Shown here piece after piece: positions 1 to 11,087 of a DNA stretch of 64,000 nucleotides (position 1 is its first letter; each line of letters begins with the position of its first letter). Under the pieces are notes generated by a model. The model was not told the DNA's origin and did no database searches. It saw only the letters and a program-made list of their open reading frames with translations. The position numbers and the translations under genes were made by a program. The DNA lies in contig CM057449.1 in NCBI GenBank assembly GCA_016271365.2, positions 1,565,272,501 through 1,565,336,500 of the forward strand, in the 5' to 3' direction. Source of the stretch: Neoceratodus forsteri (Eukaryota; Chordata; Ceratodontiformes; Ceratodontidae).

Positions 1-2021
1 TATCTGCTGGGATGCCCTGCAGGACATAGGGGCTCAATAGCTCACCGAGAAGCGACCAGAGATTTTTACGCAATTTTGATTTGCCACTGCCAAGTGACGG
101 ACCAGGTGCCCCCCTCCCAGCTCGGAGAACCGGCTGGAGGGAACTGTGAGAGAAATATGATGCTGGGCAACACAATGAGGACAGTATGAACCCACGGGAG
201 AGGGCCTCATCACCCTTCTGCAGGACTTCCATAGTTTCATAATGTATGGTCTCCTGAAAGCCATGGTGCCAAAAACAGAAATAAATCTGTGACGGAAACT
301 TTAATTTAAACTGTCTTTAAGAAATTTACTCCACAACTGGAAAAACTGTGACAGATTTTTAAAACATAATTGTTAAACAACACAAAAACTGCCAGCTAAC
401 AGCAAAAAACGTACCAGCCACTTGAAAGACTATAACTGAGTGTGCGCTCCTCTCAAGGTGCAAATGCTGCGTTCCCCCACCTACTGGCGGGAAACTAAAA
501 AGTTGAGGAAGCGTGCACTCAGTTCTAACAGCAGCCAAACAACTGTAAAAACTGAAGGTTAAGGGGGGAACCCCCCTCAAAAACACACCTCACAAGTTGG
601 CTAAAACAACAGAAACACAGTAAAAATACAGAAAAAAATGCCAATAAAAAAACTCGTGGTAGGGGAAGGGGCAAGGAACCGACGCCAAAGACGAGTGACC
701 CCTCAGAGCCTTTACACTCCCTCGAAATAAAACTGTACATACCTGAGGCCCCTTTTGTCCGTTTTTTAAGTACTGTAACAGGAGACCATAACAACACCCT
801 AGCAAGGCATAAGTGGCTCCCAGTCCACACAGGGAGTGAGGAAAAAAAAAACAAAAAAAAAACAGGCAGGTGAATCAATTTTAAAGCCGCAGCTTAACAG
901 GCACAATTTAAATTTAGGGGTGCTTCCTTTGAACAGGCAGCCCCTACCTGCAGAGCAGAATTTCAGCCCCAAACTGAAGTCTTCAATTCCTGATTGAAAA
1001 TTATTCCGGGAAAAGAAAGTAACTGTTTTCCTTGTGAATGGCACAGTGAAACTGTGATTTTCCATTAGTGCAGGGAATCCTTGGGTGCCCAACATTTGAA
1101 AATCTTGGGCTGTGCCATTCCCCTGGTAGGGGTGCACTATCCCCAATTGTACTGATTACCCATTGACAATGTGGAGCGCTACAGAAAGGCCACTAGCCCA
1201 CCATAATGCACCCCTGGAGTGCCTTATTATGATTATGAAATAGGTCATTTTCAGTAAATTGGATGTATTTTTTAAAGATGGTTTTGTTGTGCTACTCTGT
1301 CTCAGCCAGGCTGTTGTGCCAGGATAATGGCAGGGCTGAAAGTACCTCTTGGCCAATCAGGAGCCAGCATTCCTTCTAATCATTTCATAATAAATCTTTT
1401 TATCAAGTGAAGTGACTTGGTCTGGCATCTGTTGGTGTCATCCCTCCCCAAGTGAGGAAATGTGACTGATCTGGAAATTCTTGTCAGTATTTGGGAATTT
1501 ACCTTAGTGTTTCCTGTGTGCTGATACTGCCCAAAAGGGCTGGAGATTACTGTCTGGCACCAGACAAATATCCTATGGGTAAAATGGGGAAAAGTTTAAA
1601 AGTCCAGAGTTTTGGGGAAGTGTCAAGTAGGTAGACTCCATGGAGAGACAGAGTTTATTCAACATTTCTGTGACAGAATCCAGCTAGTGCTGCATAGCTG
1701 TAAGCACTGGAATTGTTTTGTCTGCCAGGTTTGGAGTAAATGGGAAGGATGGGTTAGTGTATGTCCATGGGGTCCACACTCATGCTGCCTGGGGTGGTGG
1801 ACTCTGATAGCAGTCTTGAGCAGGGCCACAAAAATACCTGAATGTATCACACCATGGTTAAAGCCAACCCAGAAGTATCAAAAGTTCACCCCATGGTGAA
1901 GCTATAAAATTAATGTGCCAGCTGAAGTACAGTATTTAGGAGACTAAATTTTACCACCATTATCTTTGAGCACACAATGAAGGAGAATAAAGGATTCTGT
2001 TGTTTTTTAACTCCGTATGGA
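1..2021. other. No gene recognised
   Basis: I see no protein family, RNA gene or clear repeat structure here. The open frames are short and A/T-rich or antisense-like. There is a run of A at 840-862. The stretch ends where the terminal repeat of the first CR1 element begins. Confidence 0.5.
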
Positions 2022-2227
2022 CATACGAACATACGAATCTGCCAGCAGAAACAGGCCTCATGGTCTATCAAGTCTGCTCAAATGTGCAGCTAGCACCCTT
2101 ACATTGCAGCTGCCCCCCTCCCCCACCCTCACAGTTATCCCCCCTCTCACCCTGTCCCATCCCCTTTTAAAACTTCCCACCGTCTTACAGCATACCACCT
2201 CCTTGGGCAGGGTGTTCCATTTAGCCA

Positions 2228-3646
2228 CTACTCTCTCCGTGAAAAAATGTCTCCTAATCTCTCTCCCCTGTGTCTTCCCCCCTCCAATCTGAGAACATGC
2301 CCTCTTTTGTCCCTCCCCCTACTCAACTTAAATACCCCTTCTGTACCTGTCTTGTTTTTCCCCTTCAAGTATTTAAAGGTCTCAATCATATCCCCACAAT
2401 ATCTCCTCTCCTTCAGGGTGTACATATTTAACTCACTCAGCCTGTCCTCGGAGGGTTTGTCCTCCAATCCCTGGATAGTCTTTGCTGCCCTGCACTGTAC
2501 CTCCTCCAGTAATCTGATATCCTTGTTCAGAAATGGATGCCAGTACTGCACGTAGTACTCCAAATGTGGCCTGACTAGTGACCTGTACAGGGGCAGGATC
2601 ACCTCCCTACTTCTGGATGAGATTCCTCTCACAATACACCCCAGCATCCTGTTGGCTTTAGCTGCCGCCTTCCTGCACTGAGCTGAGTTGTTCATATTCC
2701 CCATTATAACCACCCCTAGATCTTTCTTCTCCTCAGTGATACCTACCTGAACCCCTCTCATCCGGTAGCTCCTCCCCAGGTTCCTTGCTTCAAAGTGCAG
2801 AGTCTTGCACTTCTTCATATTGAAACCCAACTGCCACATTTCCGACCACTCCTCCAGTTTAGTCAAGTTGTCCTGTTGCCCCTGCCACCCTACTATGTTG
2901 TCCACCACCGCCCCCATCTTGGTATCATCAGCAAACAGACTGATCTTACTCCTGTTACCATGTGAGATATCTGCGATGAATATCCCAAACAGCATCGGGC
3001 CCAGTACCGAGCCCTGTGGAACCCTGCTCATCACAGCCCTTGGGGACGAGAGTTCCCCTACCACCACCCCTTGCTGCCTCCCCTTCAGCCAGTTCATGAT
3101 CCAGTTTACCATCTTTGTCCCCACACCCACACATTTCAACTTTCCCTCCAACCTCCCATGAGCCACAGAATCATAGACCTTGCTGAAGTCCAAATACAGG
3201 ACATCTACTGCATGGCCCTTATCCAATTTCCTCGTTACTCAGTCATAATACTCAACTAGGTTGATCTGGCATGATCTTCCTGAGATGACCTATGCTGCTG
3301 ACCATCCTGGAGTCCATTGTCCTCCAAAAAAGGTCACCAGCCTCTCTTTCAGGATTGCCTTCATTAGTTTTCCTACAAAGGATGTGAGGCTTACTGGTCT
3401 GTATTTGCCTGGTTCATCCTTTGGGCCACTTTTGTGGAGGGTCACCACGTGAGCCATCCTCCAATCTTGTGGTATAAATCCTGTGTCCAGGGAAATATTG
3501 AACATGTTCACCAGTAGCCCCACCAAGACCTCTGCCAGCTCTTTCAGCACCCTGGGGTGAATGCCGTCTGGTCCTGGTGTCTTATCCACCCTCAGTGCCT
3601 TCAGATCCTCCAGCACCCTGCCCTCTGTAATTATCTCATCCGTCAC
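2228..3646 (-). pseudogene. CR1 ORF2 reverse transcriptase region (frameshifted)
   Basis: In the element this enzyme copies its RNA into DNA at the nicked target site. Two blocks in different frames are readable. The first (3646-3290) has the fingers motif TPGPDGIHPRVLKEL and a GKYRPVSLTS motif. The second (3226-2228) has motif A YLDFSKVYDSVAHG, the VPQGSVLGP motif and the catalytic FADD of motif C. The C-terminal block contains SSRSREVILPLYRSLVRPHLEY followed by the conserved CR1 tail region with ERR..GDMIETFKYLKG. The join near 3230-3290 carries a frameshift and stop. The order and spacing match CR1 proteins. It is continuous with the endonuclease upstream and ends about 200 bp before the element's 3' end. 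It is not expected to be functional. Confidence 0.9.
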
Positions 3647-3842
3647 CCACTCCCCCCCTTGCCCACCTTCCCCATCCAGGGGTAGCTGCCCTTCTTCTTC
3701 ATGAACACAGAAGTACTAATTTAGAGCTTCTCCCTGCTCGTCCCTTCCCCCCCCACCGTCGTTCCTAATCCGCTATCTGGTCCTTGCAGCTCCTTCTCTC
3801 CCTGACGTACCTGAAGAAATTCTTTTCCCCATCCTTGACGCC

Positions 3843-5009
3843 CTATGCCAACCTCAAATTTCTGAAAGCCTTGACCGCCCTGACTAGTCTGGCTACCTCC
3901 TTGGACTTCTTCAAATACATTTCCCTGCCCCCCCCCCCAGATTTCCTGAACCTCCTAAATGCTTCTTTTTTTGCCCTCACCCCTTCCAAGACCTTCTGAC
4001 TCAACCAGCTTGGCTTCTTAGCCTTTCCCTTCTTGCTCTGCATCTTGGTGCATGACCCAGTAGCCTCCATCAGCCCTAATTTGATAATTTTGCATTTTTG
4101 GCTTGCATCCAAGCGTGGATTAATTCCTGCCAGGTGCTTTTCCAAACTTTCCCCCACCTTGCCAAAGTCAGCATGTCTGAAGTCAACCACCCTGGTTTCT
4201 GTACTCACAGTTTCCTTGCCCATGCTGAGCGTGAACCACACTGAGTGGTGGTCACTCCCAGCCAGTGGGTCCTCCACCCCAGCTCCCTTACAGTCTCCCT
4301 GTTAGACAGTACTAGGTCCAGAGTTTTATCCAACTGAGTCGGCTCGTTAACCATCTGTGTCAGGAAGCTGTCTTGGAATGCTTCCAGGAGCACTTGCAAC
4401 TTTGCATTCGAGGTGCTGGGATGCATCAATCCACTTTTGGTAGATTGAAGTCCCCCACAATCATGGTGTTCCCCTTCTTGCAGACCCTCCTAATCTGCTC
4501 CACTAACTCCCTGTCCAAGTCCTCTACTTCAGCTGGTGACCTGTACACCACTCCCATCCTCAGTGTCCTACTTTTCGAATCTTGGAATTGCATCCATATT
4601 GCCTCTATTCTACCCTTCTCCTCCTCCTCTTCCCTTGTACACCTTATCCCCTCCCTTACATAAATCACCACCCCTCCCCTTTCCCTTGCCCCTATCCTTT
4701 CTGTATATCTTATACCCTGGGATCATCAGATCCCAGTCTTGGTATTGGGTGGCCAAGTCTCCGTGATGGACGCAATGTCCACCGTCCCCACTGCCAAGAG
4801 AGCCTGTAACTCAGCTGATTTGTTCTCCAGGCTTCTCACATTTAGGGAGACAACCCTCCAATGTATTCCCTTCCTTTCCTTAACCCTTTTCTCCCCATCC
4901 TTAACAACGCCTCCACCCCATGACTTTGCCCTGGTACCCTCCTTGCTAGCTTGGGGGGTAAGCTCGTTCAGCTCCCCTCTCCGGCAGCCCTGCATACCTG
5001 CTGCACACT
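3843..5009 (-). pseudogene. CR1 ORF2 apurinic-like endonuclease region (broken)
   Basis: This is the N-terminal EEP-type endonuclease of CR1 ORF2, which nicks target DNA to prime reverse transcription. It is split over at least three frames. The first (5009-4726) has SLNVRSLENKSAEL and ITETW with the catalytic Glu. The second (4671-4426) has GVVYRSPAE and GDFNLP. The third (4429-3843) has a VLSN motif and the GSDHHSV motif, which carries the catalytic Asp-His pair. The apparent start codon at 5019 is an artefact: its first codons come from the A/T-rich tail of the L2-like fragment inserted immediately upstream, so the true ORF2 start has been displaced. The family assignment is firm; activity is excluded by the frame breaks. 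Confidence 0.87.
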
Positions 5010-5012
5010 TTT

Positions 5013-6280
5013 TATTCATTTATTAAAATGTTTCGCCAGGAAGGCACACTGAACAACAAGTTGCTCGTCTCACAGTGCGACCGGGAGGGGGGAGTACAAG
5101 TGGATTTAAAAATAGAGATTATACATGCAATAACAGTTCACTTACATAATGATTAGGTACAGAATGATACCACATATCACAACACACAGTTGGTTTAGTA
5201 TTACAATTAAGAAACAGGTAACAATATATAATAGACTATCAAGTGCTTTGGGAAGGAAGCAGGTAGGGCATAGGAGCCAGCTAGGGGAAGGAAGAACAAG
5301 GGGGGGCTCAGACAATACCAGTAGAAAATATTTACTAGGCTTACTTAAGTGTGACATAGGCAGGCCTTGGGAATGCAGGAAACAGCTCGGACAGTTTAAA
5401 AAAAGTTATTGGCAAATAGAGGAGACGTTAAGTAGCATATTGTGTGGACTGGGTAAAAGGGGCTACCTAGTTAAGTACAGTACAGTGGGGTATGGTGAAG
5501 GTGGGGGTAGAAAGAGGGAAGGGGAGGTTTAGTAGGGAAGGAGGAGGCATGCCTAGATCTATACCCTCCAGGATGCTGAGAACCCTGCTGGGGCAGAGTA
5601 GGCAAGGACAAAGGAGAAGGAAAAAAAAGGGGCGCATATGTAGGGAAGGAGGAGGCATGCCTAGATCTATACCCTGCAGGATGTTGAGAACCCTGCCAGG
5701 GGCAGAGCCAAGCAAGGACAAAGGAGAAGAAGAAGAAAAGGGGGGGTGGGGGGCATGTGTAGGAAAGAAGAATTTGTAGGGTAGGAAGATAGGTAGAAAG
5801 GGGGGAGGGGGAGGCAAGGCTTGGGACTTTTCCCCCCAGGATGCTGAGAACCCTGACAGGGGGAAGAGCCACGTGGAGGCAATTGGTAGGCAAGGATGGA
5901 AGGAGATGGCGGGCAGGTGAAGGTCAATGGAGAAGACAAGGGGAGAGCCTAGGAGGGGGTGGGGAAAGGATGGGAAGCTTGGAAACAGCTCATATGAGTA
6001 TATGATGGAAAGTTAAGGAGGATTAAAACAGGAGCAGTTAGAGGAGAGATAGTTATGTAAGGAAGCGGCAAGGGAGTAGGAGGAGGAGGAGTGCCATATT
6101 TGGGCGGGGAGAAAGTTCCAGAGTTTTGGGAAGCCATGGGCAAAGCTAGACTGATCGACGTGTGTTGCTTGGTGGGGGACAGCCAATGTGTGAGAGTCCG
6201 AGGATCTGAGGGAGTGGGAGGGGGCGGAGGGGTAGAAAGGGCGGTTGAGAGGTAGGAGGGACGTTCACCACACTCGCCTC
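5013..6280 (-). mobile_element. L2-like LINE 3' fragment nested in the CR1 element
   Basis: This segment interrupts the CR1 copy between the end of ORF1 and the start of ORF2. On the minus strand it starts near 6280, encodes a short decayed C-terminus with the L2/CR1-type pattern FPKLWNFLPAQIW followed by a serine-rich stretch, then a long purine/pyrimidine-skewed 3' UTR with a triplicated unit. It ends at about 5013-5060 in a tail with AAAT repeats. That tail is related to the 3' ends at 54056, 56420 and 25797 and to the SINE tails at 18.7, 31.6 and 32.9 kb. The nesting shows it inserted after the CR1 copy. The boundaries are good to about 20 bp. Confidence 0.72.
5526..5850. repeat. Tandem triplication, roughly 113-135 bp unit
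   Basis: Three units share the core CAGGATGCTGAGAACCCTG (near 5570, 5680 and 5838) followed by purine-rich DNA with AAGGACAAAGGAGAA. The first two are close copies with a shared AGGAGGCATGCCTAGATC upstream; the third has diverged. They lie within the 3' UTR of the L2-like fragment. Confidence 0.8.
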
Positions 6281-6299
6281 CCCCCACACCTAGTTTAAA

Positions 6300-7607
6300 T
6301 TCACCTTAGTTGCTATGTATTCCCAAAGCCTCTGTTTCAAAACCCCCTGTCCCACCTTACTCAGATGTAATCTGTCCTCCACGAATAGGTTATGTTTGTC
6401 CCAGATGTTACCCAGACTCCCACTAGCTCATACCCTTTGGTTCAACACCATTCTCCCAGCCAAGTGTTGCACTCCTCTATCCATACTTTTCCCTCCGTGC
6501 TTGCCCTGGGTACTGGGGGCACTTCCCAGAAGGCCACTGATCTCCCTGCCTCCTCATACAACTTCCCCAGTTCCTTGAACCTCTCCCTTACCAACTCGAC
6601 CGTATTACCCTCTCCCCAGTCTTCTGTATCCAAATGCACCACTACATGCGGTTTCTCCCTTCCTCTCCTTTAACACTTGAGAACAGACTGTCTCACCCCA
6701 CCCTATCCAGGTACTGATTCCACCCATATTCGACTATGCCGCTCCCCTTTACTTCCCCATCTGACCCCTTTTAGGATTGAGTCTCCCAGCACTAAGACCC
6801 TGCCCCCCTTACATGCTGTACTCACCCCCTGCTTGCCGAACTTTCCCTTCTGCTGTGCCCCCAGCCTCTACTCTAGTCCTGTCCCTTCCCCTATTACCCC
6901 CCCATCCTCTCCCAGCATCATCACCCTCCTTCCCTTCCTTGATGGGCCCATTCTTTCCTTCTGCCTCATCTGCCTTAACCTCCTTGCCCTACCCTTTATC
7001 CCATCCCTTGTCCCCTTACTACCCATACCCCGTCCCCATCTTCTGCCTGACTGTTGCCCCCTGGGCTTTCACTACCCCCTTTTCCTCCTGCCCTCTCCCA
7101 GAGAGCCCCTCCCCCATCATCCATGATTGAAGCCAGCACTGTGAACCTATTATCTGACCCTGGGCTTCTACTATTTGCTTCTCCCCTCATACTATCCCGA
7201 GGTTCCTCCTTACTGCTTCTCAAATTTTTTACTCTGTTCCCTATCCTCTTCTTTTCCACTGGTTCTGTACTCCTGGATCCCTGAGGAGATGGTCTTCCTG
7301 TTCCATTGATCTCCTTCATTTCCCCAATCCTCACTAACTCCCTTCCTAGCCACTGTACCTCTGCCTCCAGACCCCTCAGGCTGTGACAGACAGGACACCC
7401 CCTTAGTTTCCATAATGTGCCCATCCAGACAGCCGCCCCACAACCATTGCAACTCACTATTCTTCTCATCCTGGTTTGTCTCTGTTCCCCCTGCCTGCTG
7501 TACCAGTTCCATGCCCTCCGACGCTGACCCCTCACCTGCAGCCTTATCCCCTCCCCAAATGCCACCTTCACTGGCATGCCATATATTTGTTCTTCTAGTC
7601 CCTGCAC
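6300..7607 (-). pseudogene. CR1 ORF1: zinc finger plus SGNH-type esterase (frameshifted)
   Basis: ORF1 of CR1 elements makes an RNA-binding accessory protein. The N-terminal part (7607-6996) has a short basic region and two CxxC pairs (SCNGCG and GCPVC), the zinc finger/PHD-like module, followed by a hydrophilic linker. In a second frame near 6800-6770 is LVLGDSILKGV, the block I Gly-Asp-Ser of SGNH esterases. After another frame change come HVVVHLDTEDWG and, near 6390, VEDRLHLSKVGQGVL, the equivalent of the C-terminal Asp-x-x-His block. Esterase domains in CR1 ORF1 are established for this clade. The frame starts at a non-ATG codon, so the real start may be lost or lie a little upstream. Confidence 0.82.
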
Positions 7608-7614
7608 CTTTGCT

Positions 7615-8500
7615 CAGTTACCTGAAATCTGTTACATAACACAGAAATTACCTGAAACTGTTACAAAACCCAGAACCTTCCTGAAGTTTAGCAGCAAAAT
7701 AACCCCCCAAAGCAGGGCCTCAGCAATTGAAGGCAGGTGAAAGAGAACACAGCAATTTGAACTCAATTACCTGAAATCTGTCACCTAACACAAAAATTAT
7801 CAGCCAGCCCGATGGCACTGAGGGTTGAGGCACTGGACACCATGCCTCGTGTCATGCTGACGACCTGGGTTCGGGAATGGCCCCAGGTGGCTGGGGGTCG
7901 GCAGCGGAGGGAAGAGATTGAGCGTCCGGAGGACTACTGCTCTCTTCCCGGGAGGGTTAGCCTAAATGTTTCGCTCAACGAGCGCTCTCTAGCAGAGGCT
8001 GGGGAGTTGCCGAATGTAGTGTCGCTAGTGTATACTGGGGGGTGGAGCCATGGCATGCGCTGCCTAGGTAGCCGGGCTCCACAGGGGACATAGACACAAA
8101 AAGAAAAAAAATCACACATGCTACTGATAGGCGAAAGCATCTCCCTCACGGACCACACTCCCAATCACAGGCTCGGTCCTCAGGCTATCCCACCTCCTCT
8201 CCAGCCCAGTGTCTCAACACTATGAGAAAGAGCGCCCTGGGTGGGGGTGGCCCTTCCCCAGAGGGTAGACCCGGGGGATGCCCAGAGCCGCAGAGCAGCC
8301 TGTGATTCCCGAGCCACGTGGGGAGGTAGAGACTGTGATCAGAAGGTAGCCGGAGAGAGTTCAGAGGTGAGCGGAGCATAAAACAAAATTCGAAAAAAAA
8401 AAAAAAAAGAAATTATCTGAAACTGTTACAAAACTCAGAACCTTCCTGAAGTTCAGCAGCAAAATAACCCCCAAAGCGGAATGTCACATTTAACGTTGTT
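7615..8500. repeat. Duplicated ~150-bp leader monomer, second copy split by a SINE
   Basis: The sequence around ATTACCTGAAACTGTTACAA and GAACCTTCCTGAAGT occurs at about 7615-7720 and again at 7767-7801 plus 8410-8485, the second copy being interrupted by the SINE at 7802-8409. With the SINE removed, the two units lie head to tail upstream of CR1 ORF1. They may be 5' UTR monomers of the CR1 family or a local duplication. Confidence 0.7.
7802..8409 (+). mobile_element. tRNA-derived SINE, complete, with A tail and target duplication
   Basis: This is a ~608-bp retroposon bounded by the 8-bp direct repeat AAATTATC (7794-7801 and 8410-8417). The head resembles a tRNA promoter: GATGGCACTGAGGGTTGAG fits a degenerate A box and GGGTTCGGGAATGG fits a B box about 45 bp later. 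The long GC-rich body ends in an A run at 8391-8408. Relatives begin with the same head at 31975 and 63867. The target-site duplication and A tail indicate target-primed insertion by a LINE enzyme. The family name is unknown to me. Confidence 0.82.
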
Positions 8501-8520
8501 CTTTTCCAAGTTCTGCTAAC

Positions 8521-8908
8521 CCCTTTCATTGCAGCTTTTATCACCCTGCTGTGTGCTGGCAGAGCCCTGAAGGTAAGCTTCAGGCTTGGAAGGTCAAGTA
8601 AGTGTGTTTTGGTATTTTTATGTAGGGCCCTTCCCTGGAAATGACTATTGACTTTTATCCCTAGACCAGGGAAGTAGGCCTACATTAACAAATGCACTGT
8701 GAAGTTAACAGGGGAGAGATAATGTTCTTTTTTAAACAAATTTTTAAGACAGACTACCAAGATGTGCTGTAAACCTTGGAAAGGAACATTGAAAATGAAA
8801 AAAAAATTCTCTAGTAACTTGTAATAGTCGAAACATCATATTTATGAAAGTACATGCTGAAGTGCAGAATTGCTCTTTAACCCTGCCCAGATAAAATTGT
8901 ATCCCTGT
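8521..8908. other. No gene recognised
   Basis: This is A/T-rich spacer between the CR1 leader and the GC-rich fold-back element. Nothing recognisable. Confidence 0.4.
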
Positions 8909-10331
8909 GCCCGGATATTCAAACTGCGCCAGGCTGTGGCGCAAGCCTGGGTGCAGCTCAACTTTGTTGCGCAGGGGTGTGGCCTGGGCGATATTCAACA
9001 GAGCTGCGCTATGGGCGCGGCTGGTCTCCTTTCTCACAACCCCACTGTGCATATGCCATGCAGCACCTCACGATATTCAAAGGGGACATGCAAATGGGGC
9101 CATAATTTATGCAGGTGCACATCGGGCCATTGCATGTCATTATGGCCCGTTGCATACCATTAGCATGCAGGTGCGCCGATCCCAGCGACTCGCCTGGGGC
9201 CCTGCCAGGATCAGCAACCCGTCAGGGACCGGCGCCCCCTGCAGCCCAATCGTGAGGCATTTGTGTATAAAATAACCCCCTCAACATCCCTGGTGGTCCA
9301 GTGGACTGCTATGTGCCTGATCGCGAGGCATCGGTACTACTCTTGCGTCCAATATCCTGGTGGTCCAGTGGACGATCGCTGCCAGATCGGCGGGCATCTG
9401 TAAAGCATAAAATATTCCTGTTACCCTGGTGGTCTAGTGTACCCCCTCACTCCCACCCTCGGCCCCACACTCCGCTCCCCAGTCAGCGGCGGTGGCAGCA
9501 CCCACCGCCTGACGCCCGCCACCCACTGACTGACAGCAGACTCGAGCTGCCGCCCGATGGTTCACAGCGGGCCAGTGCACGCTCTACCGTACTATCAGTC
9601 AGAATATCATTCATATCTGGACTGGTAATGCGGTATGGGCTGCGACCGATGACTGCTGCGAGAACCAGAAGCTACCAGCTGTCATCGGCGGTGGCGAGGC
9701 AGGCGAAGCGGTGTGCCACCCGCCCGGCAACCAGCGAGGCGGGCGAGTGAGGAGGAGGTACCTGCCCTGAGTGAAGATATTTTATGCTTTACAGAGACTG
9801 TGGGCGGTCGGTCACTGGACCACCGGGGCTCAGGAGGGAACTATACCAATGCCGTGATCGGGCTGTGATCACTGACCCTGAATCAAGGGAAGATGATACA
9901 CTGCCCCACTCAAACACTAACAGTCCATTGGACCCAGGGATATTGGAGGAATTTAGCTATCACGGATGCCCAGATGGGGCATGGGGGCACTGCCAGGGTG
10001 CGGCAGGAACTCGGGTTGCCACCCACGGGTGGCAGCTGCGGTGTTGCGCCCTACAATGCGGCAGCTCACCAGTGGGTGGCCATCACTTGTTCCTTTTTTT
10101 TTTTGGCCTAACTTTGTGCAGGCGCGGGTAGGGGTTCGCATGCATGACTCTGACATCCTGGGCTGAATATTGGGCTGTGCAGGTTGTGCATGGGCACACC
10201 CCGACCTGTGCCTGCATACAATACTGATGTGATCCGGCGCATCAGATTTGTCGGCGACTTTTCCTTTTGAATATCACAAGGCTGGCATTGTAGGGTTGTG
10301 CATGGCTCAACACTTTTGAATATCTGGGCCC
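8909..10331. mobile_element. GC-rich fold-back DNA element, copy A
   Basis: The ends are inverted: GCCCGGATATTCAAA at 8909 and TTTGAATATCTGGGCCC at 10315-10331. Further inside, the word GATATTCAA recurs at about 8991 and 9072 and its complement near 10267, so the terminal arms are themselves composed of sub-repeats. The interior is much richer in G+C and CpG than its surroundings and repeats TGGTGGTCCAGTGGAC-like words (near 9292, 9359 and 9427). The open frames inside have no recognisable family. I read it as a non-autonomous DNA transposon. Copy B (59045-60279) is related and inverted. Confidence 0.68.
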
Positions 10332-10682
10332 TTGACTTTATTGAGGCCTTCTGTTGTGTTTAAGTTTGTGTGGAGAGATGAGAACATTCTACCAGTAGAC
10401 TTCTGCAGAAGTTTGAATTCCCACATTCTATGATAAACAAACATTCTGTCTATTGAATGTGTGTAAAGACAATTATTCCACGGACAAAAGTGAACAGCCA
10501 ATGAAATTGTCAGACTGGCAGTTTATCAATGGTATAAATCCTATGATAATCACTGGCTGATGAGCAAATACTAATGGAGCTCATCTGCAGAACAGGAATA
10601 AATAGAATAAAAATAAAAAAACAAAGTAACCTCTTTAAAAGTTGTATTTTATTATATTAAAAAAATGAACCTTGGTAAAATC
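10332..10682. other. No gene recognised
   Basis: A/T-rich spacer. Nothing supported. Confidence 0.4.
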
Positions 10683-10799
10683 GCAATAAGCCACTCGGAG
10701 GATGTGGGTTATGGGGGGATTTGCCACGGCTGGCAAGGATTTACCCACTCCAGCCGTGGTAAATCCCCTGATAAACTACACCCCCTTGTGGCTTATTGC
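10683..10799. mobile_element. Palindromic MITE (GCAATAAG ends)
   Basis: This is a 117-bp near-complete palindrome. Terminal GCAATAAGCCAC (10683) pairs with GTGGCTTATTGC (10788-10799), and the inner GATTTGCCACGGCTGG pairs with CCAGCCGTGGTAAATC. It has no coding capacity. The ends match those of the elements at 19242 and 62383. Confidence 0.75.
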
Positions 10800-10923
10800 T
10801 TAAATGATAGGAAGGCAGGGATGGACTACTTTTTACTAGTCGCTTTTAAGAGAAATAAATACATGGTTTTCAATTTAAAACATTTTTTGTTAATTTAAAG
10901 ATGGTCTCAGAAGCCTATTTTAT

Positions 10924-11087
10924 AAGTTAAACAAGACATATCAGGGTGTGGGTAGTCACGTTAATGATAAATGCACTTCAAGGAGCTGAAGGCAGTTGGC
11001 ATAAATGCCTCGTGTCTCACAGCGCACCTGAGAGTGCATTTATCATATAACTACCTACTGTACACCCTGTTGTATCTTATTGCTTAC
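10924..11087. mobile_element. Palindromic MITE, related to copy at 19242
   Basis: The left arm contains CAAGACATATCAGGGTGTG and the right arm the complement-like TACACCCTGTTGTATCTTATTGC. The inner arms pair through GATAAATGCACT and AGTGCATTTATC. It has the same terminal words as the 19242 element but has diverged more. Confidence 0.65.

Larger units (their letters stand above)
2022..8520 (-). mobile_element. CR1-clade LINE, nearly full length, with nested insertions
   Basis: This non-LTR retrotransposon reads right to left. In transcription order it has a 5' leader with two partial monomers (7615-8500), ORF1 (7607 to about 6300), endonuclease (5009-3843), reverse transcriptase (3646-2228) and a 3' end at about 2022 finishing in short GTATGTTC-type repeats, as CR1 3' ends do. 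The order of zinc finger, esterase, endonuclease and RT is the known CR1 architecture. Two later insertions sit inside it: an L2-like 3' fragment between ORF1 and ORF2, and an A-tailed SINE in the leader. Frameshifts break both ORFs, so the copy is dead. The CR1 identity is secure; the exact 5' boundary is not. Confidence 0.88.

Noticed and set aside
5467..5939. Proline-rich minus-strand frames around the triplicated unit
   Set aside because: Low-complexity translation of a LINE 3' UTR tandem repeat.
6677..7284. Plus-strand proline/serine-rich frames
   Set aside because: Antisense to CR1 ORF1; composition follows from its purine-rich coding strand.
9301..9750. 149-codon plus-strand frame
   Set aside because: Lies in the CpG-rich interior of fold-back copy A; low-complexity composition and no recognised domain.
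10332..10340. Target-site duplication for fold-back copy A
   Set aside because: The bases outside the two ends do not match over more than two positions.
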